A DNA stretch of 54,346 nucleotides from CAZNPH01 sp964574985 (GTDB taxonomy: Bacteria > Bacteroidota > Bacteroidia > Bacteroidales > SM23-62). Numbering within the stretch: position 1 is the first letter of the stretch; every line of letters begins with the position of its first letter. Below, piece by piece: positions 17,076 to 25,560 of this stretch. The position numbers and the translations under genes are program-made. The stretch is from positions 1-54,346 of the forward strand of contig CAZNPH010000024.1 in NCBI GenBank assembly GCA_964574985.1, written 5' to 3'. The notes under the pieces are model-generated. The model searched no databases. It worked only from the letters and a program-made list of their open reading frames with translations, and was not told the DNA's origin.

Positions 17076-18664
17076 TGGTCCCGGTCCCATATTCCGAACA
17101 GAAACAAGGCATAAAAATATGCAAAAAAAGAAACACCTGCATGCACTTCCAGGGTATCTTCGTTGAGCATGGACAAAAATGCAATGATGCAGAACACCTG
17201 TACGAAATAATGCTTCCACCTGTTTTGGGTGAATACCGGATACAAAAAAGCGGTCATAATCCACAAAAAACCAAAAACACCAAATGTCAGAAAAAAAGTA
17301 AGGTATTGATTGTGTGCCCTGAGTTGCCTTTCCGGTGCAAGCCGGCTTTCATCCTGTTCATACTGTTTTTCGAAGGCCAGTCTTACATCCCCGGTCCCCA
17401 CACCCGTCCAGAAATTCCTTCTGATGATCTTCCAGGCGGTCTTCATATAAACAATCCTTTGTGTCAGGGAATGCCCGCTGGGATTTCCTCCTTTCCTGAA
17501 TACATCGATCTCCCATATCAGCCGGTATAATCCGGAATACAAGCCGGGGCGTTCAGCATACACGGGATTGGCGATGCCCGACTCGATCAGACGGATATCT
17601 TTTTCAGACAGTCCGGAAACGCCTGCCGAATCCTTTCTGAGCCCAAGTGAGGTCAGATACCGGATGAGGGTTAACTTCAGTTCCTGGTCCCGGGCATCCC
17701 TGCCCGAATAATCCAGGGAACTTCTTTCATTCCACTCCTTTTTCAGTTCTTTTTCACATATGTACCGGTAAATATAGTATCCGTTTTCAATGAATCCCTT
17801 GTCCGGTTCATGTGTATAATCATTCCCGTTTACTGTTTTTTTCACCGGTTTTCCATCCTGGACCTGTTCCATGTTGTAAAAATCATTGATCACCACCGCC
17901 ACATACCCGATCACCAGAAAAACCCCCGCCGCCATTCCGGCCACCACCAACCACTTCATCAGCAGATCCCGGATTCGCCCCAGGTATATCAGGATCAGCA
18001 CAAAGCCCGTGATCAGGAAAATAACGATCCCTGTAAAAGATTGCAGATGGACCAGGAACATGATCAGCCAACACGGGAGGACGAAAAAAAACACCCGCCG
18101 GGTGATGGCTGCGGGGTTACCGAATCCGGAATCCGGTGCAAACAAAAAATGAGCAAGGATAAAAACGGCCACAACCACCATCAGGGAAAACCGGATCCGG
18201 TCGATGAAAATGCTGATGCCGTCAATATCTGCGGGAGGATTTTCCCATATGCCCCACTGAACGGCCATACCGGCCAGACTCCCGATGGTTACAGCCAGCA
18301 TAAAACCCAACAATACCCGGTTCAACAATCGTTTGCTTAAAGGGGGTGTGGTACCGATTACCAGGGGGAGAACCAGCAAAGGAAGCTTGATCCTGAGATC
18401 ATGGAGCCCCCATGACCAATCGGTGGTACGGACGAGTCCGGCCACATGCACCAGATATACGGAAATAAAAAGGATCAGGGACTTTTGTTTTGCAAGGGAG
18501 CTGAACTTTTCCCTGAACCTGCCTTCTGCCAGCCAGTTCAGGATCAAAATGATCTGAAAAACACTGGTGGTATACAGGGAGAGAGGCAAGCTTGCAGCCA
18601 GCAGGATCAATGACCAGAAGAATATATTCCGGTGAACATCTTTTCTTTTTGACACGTCTCCCAT
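17072..18664 (-). CDS. O-antigen ligase / polymerase-like membrane protein
   Basis: Integral inner-membrane protein of 530 residues in the WaaL/Wzy (O-antigen ligase) superfamily. About 10-12 hydrophobic segments surround a large periplasmic loop (about residues 270-440), which is where the family puts its catalytic region. After the loop come W-T-G-V-G-T-G-D and, near residue 450, RAHNQYLTFFLTFGVFG, the characteristic histidine-containing motif. It would join or polymerise lipid-linked glycan chains in the periplasm. It belongs functionally with the export genes at 3-15 kb although two genes lie between. Its stop overlaps the start of the DNA glycosylase. Confidence 0.8.
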   Translation of the reverse strand: MGDVSKRKDVHRNIFFWSLILLAASLPLSLYTTSVFQIILILNWLAEGRFREKFSSLAKQKSLILFISVYLVHVAGLVRTTDWSWGLHDLRIKLPLLVLPLVIGTTPPLSKRLLNRVLLGFMLAVTIGSLAGMAVQWGIWENPPADIDGISIFIDRIRFSLMVVVAVFILAHFLFAPDSGFGNPAAITRRVFFFVLPCWLIMFLVHLQSFTGIVIFLITGFVLILIYLGRIRDLLMKWLVVAGMAAGVFLVIGYVAVVINDFYNMEQVQDGKPVKKTVNGNDYTHEPDKGFIENGYYIYRYICEKELKKEWNERSSLDYSGRDARDQELKLTLIRYLTSLGLRKDSAGVSGLSEKDIRLIESGIANPVYAERPGLYSGLYRLIWEIDVFRKGGNPSGHSLTQRIVYMKTAWKIIRRNFWTGVGTGDVRLAFEKQYEQDESRLAPERQLRAHNQYLTFFLTFGVFGFLWIMTAFLYPVFTQNRWKHYFVQVFCIIAFLSMLNEDTLEVHAGVSFFAYFYALFLFGIWDRDQ

Positions 18665-18715
18665 TTATCCCTGAATTATTATATAAAACGGAAGGATTAA
18701 TAAATCAATCCATTA

Positions 18716-18747
18716 TTGTTGTTTTAATAAAAATAATTGTATTTTTG
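18716..18747 (+). promoter_or_regulatory. Promoter for rplM operon
   Basis: A -7 box TATTTTTG (18740-18747, exact TAnnTTTG) is preceded by TTGTTG at 18716-18721, which places a TTG 18 bp upstream, close to the Bacteroidetes TTG-N17-23-TAnnTTTG pattern. It lies 49 bp before the rplM start and should drive rplM-rpsI and perhaps rpsB-tsf. Confidence 0.65.
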
Positions 18748-18796
18748 CGAACCACAAATTTAAGAAAGAACAGGAATTTTAAAACCGGGATTTGCA

Positions 18797-19252
18797 GTGG
18801 ATACATTGAGCTATAAAACCAAATCCGCCAACCGGGAAACCGTCAAAAAGGAATGGGTTCTGTTTGACGCAAGCGATCAGGTGGTCGGCAGACTCGCATC
18901 GGTGGTGGCAAAGATACTAAGAGGCAAACACAAACCCGATTTTACACCCCATGTGGATTGCGGGGATTATGTGATCGTTATCAATGCCGGAAAAGTCCGG
19001 TTCACCGGGAATAAATGGATCGGGAAAAAATATTTCAGCCACACGGGATATCCGGGAGGACAGAAAAGGCTCAATCCCAAAATGGTGGCCGGAAAGAATC
19101 CGCGGGCCATTGTTGAAAGGGCCATTTCGGGAATGCTGCCCAAAAACAGGCTGGGCAGAAAAATCTTCAGGAACCTTCATGTCTATGAAGGTCCCGAGCA
19201 CCCCCACGAGGCCCAGAAACCCAAAAAGATCAATCCGGAGCAAATCAAATAG
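18797..19252 (+). CDS. rplM: 50S ribosomal protein L13
   Basis: Large-subunit ribosomal protein of 151 residues, full length. The start is GTG, giving MDTLSYKT, which is the usual N-terminus in Bacteroidota. Family landmarks are VLFDASDQVVGRLAS, KPDFTPHVDCGDYVIVINA and the GMLPKNRLGR segment. It is the first gene of a ribosomal operon, five bases before rpsI, the near-universal L13-S9 pairing. Confidence 0.98.
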   Translation: MDTLSYKTKSANRETVKKEWVLFDASDQVVGRLASVVAKILRGKHKPDFTPHVDCGDYVIVINAGKVRFTGNKWIGKKYFSHTGYPGGQKRLNPKMVAGKNPRAIVERAISGMLPKNRLGRKIFRNLHVYEGPEHPHEAQKPKKINPEQIK

Positions 19253-19257
19253 CAAAT

Positions 19258-19644
19258 ATGGAAAGAACCACTACGATCGGGAGAAGAAAATCTGCAATTG
19301 CCAGAATCAACATAACCGAGGGCAAAGGCCGGATTACAGTCAACAACAGGGATTTCAAGGATTACTTCCCCACGGCAAAACTTCAGGACCTGGTTGAGCA
19401 ACCCTTCAAACTGACCGAATCGGAAGGAATATATGACCTGAAGGCGAATGTTTCGGGGGGTGGGTCGTGCGGTCAGGCAGAAGCGCTCCGGCTTGCCATT
19501 GCAAGGGCACTGGTGGAGATCGATCTGGAAAAAAAACCGGCACTCAAATCAAACGGTTTGCTGACCCGGGACCCGCGTGAAGTGGAAAGGAAAAAACCCG
19601 GGCGGCCCAAGGCCAGAAAAAGGTTCCAGTTCAGCAAGCGCTAA
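19258..19644 (+). CDS. rpsI: 30S ribosomal protein S9
   Basis: Small-subunit ribosomal protein of 128 residues. It shows the N-terminal TTIGRRKSAIARI, the GGGSCGQAEALRLAIARAL core, LTRDPREVERKKPGRPKARK, and the conserved C-terminal tail FQFSKR whose last residue reaches the P-site tRNA. It follows rplM by five bases and is followed by a 99-bp structured spacer before rpsB. Confidence 0.98.
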   Translation: MERTTTIGRRKSAIARINITEGKGRITVNNRDFKDYFPTAKLQDLVEQPFKLTESEGIYDLKANVSGGGSCGQAEALRLAIARALVEIDLEKKPALKSNGLLTRDPREVERKKPGRPKARKRFQFSKR

Positions 19645-19743
19645 CGGAGTCCGTTGTTTAGTATCTAAACCGGGGAGACCGCTAAATCTGCAGCGCTACT
19701 TCACGGTTGCCAAAACAGAATGTAAACATCAAAAGAACATCAA
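19645..19743 (+). promoter_or_regulatory. Possible structured leader of rpsB-tsf
   Basis: The rpsI-rpsB spacer can fold into two stems. The first pairs CCG (19651-19653) with CGG (19671-19673) and GTTTAG (19656-19661) with CTAAAC (19665-19670) around a TAT loop, with a two-base TT bulge. The second pairs ACCG near 19678 with CGGT near 19705, enclosing CGCT/AGCG. rpsB leaders in many bacteria bind ribosomal protein S2 for feedback control; whether this one does is inference. Confidence 0.4.
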
Positions 19744-20643
19744 ATGCCAGAAGCTACATTTCAGGAATTGCTTGATGCAGGAGTCCATTTCGGACACCTC
19801 AAAAGAAAATGGAATCCGAACATGGCACCGTATGTCTTCATGGAACGCAATGGTATTCATATCATTGACCTGAAGAAAACCATTGCCATGCTGGAAAAGA
19901 CATGCGCGGCACTTAAGCAAATTGCAAAATCAGGAAGGAAGATCCTTTTCGTAGCCACAAAAAAACAAGCCAAAGAAATTGTCTCTGAAAAGGTCAGGGA
20001 AATCAATATGCCCTATGTTACGGAAAGATGGCCGGGCGGAATGCTGACCAATTTCCCCACCATCAGAAAAGCCGTTAAAAGGATGGACGCCATTGACAAA
20101 ATGGCCAGTGACGGTACTTTTAATACCCTTTCCAAGAAAGAAAAACTGCAGATCACCCGGCAAAGGGCCAAACTGGAAAAAAACCTCGGCAGCATTGCTG
20201 ACCTGACCCGGCTTCCGGCCGCCCTTTTCGTGGTGGACATACACAAGGAATATATTGCCGTCAGGGAAGCGAACCGTTTGAACATCCCGGTATTCGCAAT
20301 GGTGGATACAAATTCCGATCCCACCAGCATCGAATTCCCCATCCCTGCCAATGACGATGCCTCCAAATCCATTGCACTGATCGTTGAAAAGATCTGTGCC
20401 GCAGTCGGGGAAGGGCTGAATGAAAGGAAAATGGAACGTGAAAAAGAGGCCGCTGAAAAAGAAGCCAAAACCCGTTCGGTCAAAAAACAAAGAGAAAAAA
20501 CCGGAACCCCCAAAGCGGAAAAGGTGGTTTCTTCAGGTGATCTTGAACAAAAACCGCAAGAAGGGGCCGGAGGAGAAAAAACCGGAGAAAAATCCCCGGA
20601 AAAACACGTGGGAGAGTCAGCAGAAAAAAAGGACAGTAAATAA
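19744..20643 (+). CDS. rpsB: 30S ribosomal protein S2
   Basis: Small-subunit ribosomal protein. It starts MPEATFQELLDAGVHFGHLKRKWNP, with KRKWNPNMAPYVF and the ERWPGGMLTNF and FAMVDTNSDP motifs of the family in order. At 299 residues it is longer than the usual ~240-280 because of a highly charged, K/E-rich low-complexity tail from about residue 225 onward (KEAAEKEAKTRS and later). Such tails occur in other Bacteroidota. It is followed after 31 bp by tsf, the classical pairing. Confidence 0.98.
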   Translation: MPEATFQELLDAGVHFGHLKRKWNPNMAPYVFMERNGIHIIDLKKTIAMLEKTCAALKQIAKSGRKILFVATKKQAKEIVSEKVREINMPYVTERWPGGMLTNFPTIRKAVKRMDAIDKMASDGTFNTLSKKEKLQITRQRAKLEKNLGSIADLTRLPAALFVVDIHKEYIAVREANRLNIPVFAMVDTNSDPTSIEFPIPANDDASKSIALIVEKICAAVGEGLNERKMEREKEAAEKEAKTRSVKKQREKTGTPKAEKVVSSGDLEQKPQEGAGGEKTGEKSPEKHVGESAEKKDSK

Positions 20644-20674
20644 TTCATTTGGTACAAAGCAAACAGGATATAAA

Positions 20675-21505
20675 ATGGCAGAAATTAAAGCAAATGAAGT
20701 ACAGAAGCTCAGGAAAATGACCGGAGCGGGCATGATGGATTGCAAGAAAGCCCTTCAGGAATCCGACGGCGATGTTGAACAGGCAATAGAGATCATCCGC
20801 AAAAAAGGACAGGCTGTTGCCAGCAAGAGGGCCGAACGGGAAGCCGGAGAAGGCGTGGTCCTGGCCAGGGCCGCGGAAGACCGCGAAAGAGGGGTTATGA
20901 TCGTATTGAACTGTGAAACGGATTTTGTTGCCAAGAATAAAGATTTTCTCGGTCTGGCAAATTCGATACTTGATTTCGCCCTGGAGAAATTCCCCCCGGA
21001 TCTGGATGCCCTAAAGAACTTAAGCATGGAAGGCAGAACCGTTTCAGAGCACATTACCGATCAGACCGGGGTGATCGGTGAAAAAATAGATCTTTCACTG
21101 TACGGCAGGATCCAGGCAGAACAGATCACCGCTTACATTCATCCGGGAAACAAGGTGTCCGGCATTGTGGGACTGAACAAAGCCGTGGAAGACCCCCAGG
21201 TGGGAAAGGATGTGGCCATGCAGGTGGCCGCCATGGACCCCATTGCCGTGGACAAGGATGATGTACCCCAGGAAGTTATAGAGAAGGAAAAACAGATCGG
21301 CCGGGAACAGGCCAAACAGGAAGGGAAACCCGAAAAGCTCCTGGACCGGATCGCCGAAGGGAAACTCAATAAATTCTTCAAGGAAAAGACACTCCTGAAC
21401 CAGGAATTCATCAAGGAAAGCAAGAAGTCCGTCCGGCAATACCTTCAGGAACATGACAAGGAACTCACCGTTACCGGCTTTTTAAGATACTCACTGAAAG
21501 ACTGA
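20675..21505 (+). CDS. tsf: Elongation factor Ts
   Basis: Guanine-nucleotide exchange factor for EF-Tu, 276 residues. The frame is open from 20420, but that upstream part lies over the rpsB tail in another frame; the ATG at 20675 gives the standard N-terminus MAEIKANEVQKLRKMTGAG. The TGAGMMDCKKALQES motif (UBA domain) and NCETDFVAKN core are intact. The usual downstream genes pyrH-frr are not next: they lie 2.5 kb away on the opposite strand, and a copy of the dispersed repeat begins 49 bp after the stop. Confidence 0.98.
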   Translation: MAEIKANEVQKLRKMTGAGMMDCKKALQESDGDVEQAIEIIRKKGQAVASKRAEREAGEGVVLARAAEDRERGVMIVLNCETDFVAKNKDFLGLANSILDFALEKFPPDLDALKNLSMEGRTVSEHITDQTGVIGEKIDLSLYGRIQAEQITAYIHPGNKVSGIVGLNKAVEDPQVGKDVAMQVAAMDPIAVDKDDVPQEVIEKEKQIGREQAKQEGKPEKLLDRIAEGKLNKFFKEKTLLNQEFIKESKKSVRQYLQEHDKELTVTGFLRYSLKD

Positions 21506-21554
21506 CCTTTATTTAGCCTGGTACAGAAAACGGCATTGAGCAATTTACCAACCG

Positions 21555-21722
21555 GAAACCCCCATCACTGATCCGGCGGCAAGCTGCCGTTCGGAGACAA
21601 GAGGCAATGAATATCTTGATAAACATAGTTTTTGCATATGGGGGTTCGCCGGCCAGGACCCCGGACAGCCCGCGGGAGGCCGGCAACAAAAAAACCAAAG
21701 CGTTTGAACTGATATTGTAACG
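21555..21722. repeat. Dispersed structured intergenic repeat, copy 1
   Basis: A ~168-bp element, roughly 85-90 percent identical by eye to copy 2 at 36296-36462. It has AACCCCCAT (21557-21565) and its exact inverse ATGGGGGTT (21638-21646), an inner hairpin CGGCGG/CTGCCG near 21573-21588, and a strong outer hairpin GCCGGCC (21648-21654) / GGCCGGC (21678-21684). It continues with an A-run and a shared tail GCGTTTGAACTGA. It encodes nothing obvious. It fills the space between tsf and the convergent pseudogene. I do not recognise it as a named family; a REP-like or MITE-like element is possible. Confidence 0.75.
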
Positions 21723-21761
21723 TTCTATAAGACCCAATATGTTCCCGTATTTGTTAAGGGG

Positions 21762-22511
21762 CTATTTTACGGGTCTTCCGTAAGGTGCTTTCCAGGAGTC
21801 GTCTCCTTCCATCAAATCAAGACCTTTCCGGTAAAGAGCGAATTGCTCTTCTTCAGTCAGCGGATGAAAGTTTTTCACCGTCTGAACCGCTTCTTCCACT
21901 TCCGAAACCTTTTCAAAACCGATCACCCCGGCATGCATTCCGGGAAGGGAAAGGGCATAATGGAAGGCATTTTCATAATCTGAACCACAAAATTGACCGC
22001 CATCATGACCACATCGATCTTGTCCGATTCTATCAATTGTATGCACCGGGAAGGGGCATTATGGGCACTCAGACCGATAAACCGGATCACTCCTTTTTCT
22101 TTCGCTTCGCACAGGGCTTGCAGGGCCCCCTGTTTACCCATGATAAAATCAATGTCTTCCCACCTTTCTGTATTGCCGAGACTATGCAAATGAACCAGGT
22201 CCAGCACATCGGTTCTCAGTTCGGCCAGACTCTTTTCCAACTGGCCCCAAACACCATCGTAACCCGATCCTTCAGTCTGTTCGCCGTCTCCCATCAGCAC
22301 CCAGACCTTATATGCTTTATTGTCCATCTTGCCGGCCAGCGCCATCCCGGCCCCCACAGACAAGCCGTGCCCGAGGGATCCTGAATTCAATTCCACCCCG
22401 GGTACGGCGGACACCGGTATGCCCGTGTTTTGCTTCACAGATCATTTCAAGGGTGCGCCTGCGGATGCGAACAGCTTTTTGTTTAAGTCCGGTTACCTGA
22501 TCCAATGACAA
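21762..22511 (-). pseudogene. Chimeric remnant: transketolase N-terminal part joined to aldo/keto reductase
   Basis: Three frames must be stitched to read this. From 22511 the first frame gives a transketolase N-terminus (LKQKAVRIRRRTLEMIC then KHGHTG). The next frame, from 22438, gives the thiamine-diphosphate-binding part (PGVELNSGSLGHGLSVG, then GDGEQTEGS). This runs without a stop into the middle of an aldo/keto reductase (QLEKSLAELRTDVLDLVHLH, then KEKGVIRFIGLSAHN). A third frame, ending at 21762, gives the reductase C-terminus (YENAFHYALSLPG, then GVIGFEKVSEVEEAV). Parts are missing at each junction: the transketolase middle and C-terminus, the reductase N-terminus, and about 50 reductase residues. 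Neither fold can be complete. It lies directly downstream of the fucose-isomerase-fold gene. Confidence 0.8.
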
Positions 22512-22525
22512 AGATTTACAGGATT

Positions 22526-23950
22526 TTACTCATGCAGATATAGCTCCCATCCCAGATAGCTGTTTACGGCTTCAGTCAGAATACCCGCCACATGGTTGCG
22601 GGTCATGGCAACATGGTGCTCGAATCCGTTCCGGCAGAGGGCTTTCATAAGGGTCTGCAAGTTATTCACCCGGCACACGGCAATGCCCCCGTCCATTGCA
22701 TAGGGATCATCGGTAAACTCCCCTTCACCGAGATAAGCCCTGATCGATCCGTTGATGTCATCGGTAGATACCCTGAAAAAAGTAAAAGGTCCGGCAGCAA
22801 CTTTTCCTTTAACGGCTCCGAAACATTTTTCGGGTCCGATCGATGCACCAAGCACATCCAGATTTGAGACCTCTGTCTCGTTCTGAATGAAACCTTTCGG
22901 ATAATTGCTGCAATGGGTGCCGACACATTTATCACGGTCCTCGCCGTAATTGTTGTTCCAGTCCAGCAAAGCGGCCGGATTCCCCGAGGCAAGGGCCAGG
23001 GCATACATGGATATTGCACCACAGACATCCACCTCACAGGCACAGGGCAGCAGTCTTTCACTCATCATGCTCATGGTCAGGCAGGCAGCACATCCGAAAT
23101 TTTCCTGAATGGAAGTCCAGCATTGAAATGCTGCTGCATCGATCCCGTTTTCTTCAATCCAGTTTTCACTGGCCACGCTGAACTTTGCCTGTTTGATGAT
23201 GTTTTCTTTCTTAATATGGCCGGGTATCCTGCCATAGGCGTTGATCTCTTCCAGTTTGGTTTTCACCTGGGGATCGTCATCGCTTTTCTTCCGGGCTTCT
23301 CCGAGAATTTCAGACATATCCACGGGAACCACGGTAATGCCTGCGGCCTGCAACAGTTTTTCGCTGAATCTTACGGTCTGAAAAGCAGCAGGCCTCGCGC
23401 CTATGGCCCCGACACGGGCATGGGTCAGACCTTTGACCACCCGGCAAATGGTGGCGAAACGTTTTACATCTTTCTCAAAAACATCACTGTTGATCCTGCA
23501 TGAATGAAAGGTGGTATCTGTAAATGGGATGCCATAATGATATAAATTGTTACACAATGAAAGCTTCCCGCAAAAGGCATCACGGCGTTGGTCGATGCCC
23601 ACCTTGTCATTGTCATCATCACAGGCCTGAACGAGTACAGGGACTTCCAGTTTCGACTGGTCTATGGCGGTAACAACACCGATTTCATCACCGAAATTGG
23701 GCAGCATAACAATGATCCCGTCGATCTTCTCACGGTTTTTGTTAAAAAGATCGGCACATTTGCCGGCATCTTCAATGGTTTCAATGGCACCCGTCGGGGT
23801 GGCATCCTGTGGAAGGATCACATAATCCATGTCCAGTTTTTCCATCAGATTCATCAGATCTTCCCGTCCTTCAACGGCAAGTTCACTGTTGAAAAATCCC
23901 CTGGTTCCGACCACCAGTCCGAATGTGATCTTTTTATCAGTTGCTTTCAT
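22526..23950 (-). CDS. L-fucose/L-arabinose isomerase-fold protein
   Basis: Cytoplasmic aldose-ketose isomerase-type enzyme of 474 residues. The N-terminal domain (FGLVVGTRGFFNSELA) and the central GAIGARPAAFQTVRFSE are followed by a C-terminal region with candidate metal ligands: the glutamate in PCACEVDVCGA, the aspartate in LLDWNNNYGED and a histidine in FEHHVAMTRNH. These match the E/D/H set of the fucose isomerase superfamily. The substrate is unknown; the family covers fucose, arabinose and other sugars, and some sulfosugar pathways reportedly use this fold together with a split transketolase. The neighbouring transketolase and reductase remnants fit a former sugar pathway. No signal peptide. 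Confidence 0.75.
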   Translation of the reverse strand: MKATDKKITFGLVVGTRGFFNSELAVEGREDLMNLMEKLDMDYVILPQDATPTGAIETIEDAGKCADLFNKNREKIDGIIVMLPNFGDEIGVVTAIDQSKLEVPVLVQACDDDNDKVGIDQRRDAFCGKLSLCNNLYHYGIPFTDTTFHSCRINSDVFEKDVKRFATICRVVKGLTHARVGAIGARPAAFQTVRFSEKLLQAAGITVVPVDMSEILGEARKKSDDDPQVKTKLEEINAYGRIPGHIKKENIIKQAKFSVASENWIEENGIDAAAFQCWTSIQENFGCAACLTMSMMSERLLPCACEVDVCGAISMYALALASGNPAALLDWNNNYGEDRDKCVGTHCSNYPKGFIQNETEVSNLDVLGASIGPEKCFGAVKGKVAAGPFTFFRVSTDDINGSIRAYLGEGEFTDDPYAMDGGIAVCRVNNLQTLMKALCRNGFEHHVAMTRNHVAGILTEAVNSYLGWELYLHE

Positions 23951-24033
23951 AATCCTATGATTTGAATTTGGTTATTTCTCCAATGCAGTATTAATCCGCC
24001 GGAAGAATGTTCCACGCTTCATGAATATATTGA

Positions 24034-24597
24034 TCAAATGGTCATGATGTCCTTCTCCTTGGCTTCGATCATTTCATCCACTTTGCCGCTGTAACGGTCG
24101 GTCATTTTCTGTACTTCGTCCCCGGCATTTTTTACACTGTCTTCTGCCAATCCCTCTTTCTGGAGTTTCTTCAGTTCCTCGTTGGCCTCTCTTCTGGCAT
24201 TCCGGATGCCGATCCTGGTATTCTCCCCTTCGTTTTTCACCTGCTTGACAAGGTCTCTCCTGCGTTCCTCGGTAAGAGGGGGGATGTTGATCCGGATGAT
24301 CTCCCCGTTGTTGTCGGGATTCAACCCGATGTTTGCCTGAAGGACGGCTTTCTCGATGGGGCCGATCATCGATTTTTCCCAGGGTTGTATGGCAATGGTT
24401 TTGGGATCGGGAGCTCCGATATTGGAAACCTGGTTCAGGGGTGTCATAACCCCGTAATAATCTACTTTAATCCCGTCCAGTATATGGGGATTGGCTTTGC
24501 CGGCCCGCATGGTCATCAATTCATTGCGGAGATGCTGCAAAGCTTTCTCCATGGATTCTTTGGTCATGTCAAGGACAAACTGTAATTCTTCTTCCAT
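24034..24597 (-). CDS. frr: Ribosome recycling factor
   Basis: Releases ribosomes from mRNA after termination, with EF-G. The 187-residue protein is full length, with the conserved LRAGKANP-like segment (MTMRAGKANPHILDGI), the central IRINIPPLTEERRRDLVKQVK signature and a helical C-terminus (KLQKEGLAEDSV, then MIEAKEKDIM). It lies 87 bp downstream of pyrH, the standard order. Confidence 0.98.
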   Translation of the reverse strand: MEEELQFVLDMTKESMEKALQHLRNELMTMRAGKANPHILDGIKVDYYGVMTPLNQVSNIGAPDPKTIAIQPWEKSMIGPIEKAVLQANIGLNPDNNGEIIRINIPPLTEERRRDLVKQVKNEGENTRIGIRNARREANEELKKLQKEGLAEDSVKNAGDEVQKMTDRYSGKVDEMIEAKEKDIMTI

Positions 24598-24684
24598 GGC
24601 ATTCTTGTATTTTGTTTATGCTATGATGGTGGAATGACTAAAAATAATAAAAAAATAAATTCTTTGCAGGAACCAGACCGGAAA

Positions 24685-25395
24685 TCAACCTTGAATCATC
24701 GTACCCACGGATTCTCCGGAAACGATTTTCCCGATCGAGCCCGGGATGTTCATGTTGCAGACCACCACCGGCAAATTGTTTTCCCTGCAGAGGGTGATCG
24801 CGGTAAGATCCATTACACGGAGCTTTTTCCGGAGCACTTCATCGTAGCTGATCCTGGAGAATTTTTCAGCACCGGGTACTCTTTCAGGATCTTCGCTGTA
24901 CACTCCGTCCACCCGTGTACCTTTGATCAGTACATCGGCCCCGGTCTCAACCGCCCTGAGGGCAGCCGCCGTATCGGTGGTAAAAAAAGGATTTCCCGTA
25001 CCGAATGTAAAAATAGCCGCTTCATTGTTCCGCAGGGATTCCAGGGCCTTTTCCCGGGTAAAACGGATACCCACCGGCTCCATGGGAATGGCGGTAAACA
25101 GGGTGGCCCTGACATCCTGTTTTTCAAACCAGGATTTCATGGACAGGCCGTTGATCACCGTGGCCAGCATCCCCATGTAATCGCCGCTGATCCGGTCGAA
25201 TCCTTCCATGGTGCCTTTCAGTCCCCTGAAAATATTTCCGCCGCCAACCACAATGCCGGTTTGAACTCCCATTTGCAGTATTTTTTTTATCTGGCTGGTA
25301 TATTGTTCCAGGCGGCCGGGATCCAGACCGTACTGATTCTCTCCCATCAGGGCTTCTCCGCTGAGCTTCAGCAGGATCCTTTTGTACTTGATCAT
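24685..25395 (-). CDS. pyrH: UMP kinase
   Basis: Phosphorylates UMP to UDP in pyrimidine synthesis. From ATG 25395 the protein has 236 residues and starts MIKYKRILLKLSGEALMG, the usual N-terminus; the longer open frame to 25452 runs into the tRNA gene and is rejected. Nucleotide-binding motifs GIVVGGGNIFRG and TGNPFFTTDTAAALRA are intact. The start lies only 16 bp from the 3' end of the tRNA-Leu gene on the same strand, so tRNA and mRNA may come from one transcript. Confidence 0.97.
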   Translation of the reverse strand: MIKYKRILLKLSGEALMGENQYGLDPGRLEQYTSQIKKILQMGVQTGIVVGGGNIFRGLKGTMEGFDRISGDYMGMLATVINGLSMKSWFEKQDVRATLFTAIPMEPVGIRFTREKALESLRNNEAAIFTFGTGNPFFTTDTAAALRAVETGADVLIKGTRVDGVYSEDPERVPGAEKFSRISYDEVLRKKLRVMDLTAITLCRENNLPVVVCNMNIPGSIGKIVSGESVGTMIQG

Positions 25396-25411
25396 ATCGG
25401 TGGTATGAAGG

Positions 25412-25495
25412 TACCCGGAGCCGGGATCGAACCGGCATGGGCAAAAGCCCACTGGTGTTTGAGACCAGCGCGTCTACCAATTCCGCCATCCGGGC
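25412..25495 (-). tRNA. tRNA-Leu (anticodon CAA)
   Basis: An 84-nt cloverleaf on the minus strand. The acceptor stem pairs GCCCGGA with TCCGGGT (with one G-U), the D-arm is GGCGGAATTGGTAGACG, the anticodon stem-loop CTGGT-CTCAAAC-ACCAG puts CAA at the anticodon, a long variable arm (TGGGC/GCCCA) is present as in class II tRNAs, and the T-arm reads GCCGG-TTCGATC-CCGGC. CCA is not fully encoded. It decodes UUG. It sits between dxs and pyrH. Confidence 0.96.
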
Positions 25496-25560
25496 AACAA
25501 TGGCTGCGAATATAGCAGAAATCCCGGTGAACCGCAAACAGAATTGCCTGATACCAATGT

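Noticed and set aside
21555..21722. Repeat copy 1 as a simple terminator of tsf
   Set aside because: The hairpins are strong, but no U-run follows either, the element is 168 bp long, and copies occur ahead of genes elsewhere.
25396..25452. Upstream extension of pyrH
   Set aside because: It would translate the 3' part of the tRNA-Leu gene; the internal ATG gives the normal N-terminus.
24634..25515. Long plus-strand open frame opposite pyrH and the tRNA
   Set aside because: It runs through a clear UMP kinase gene and the complement of a tRNA-Leu, and its protein has no recognisable family features.
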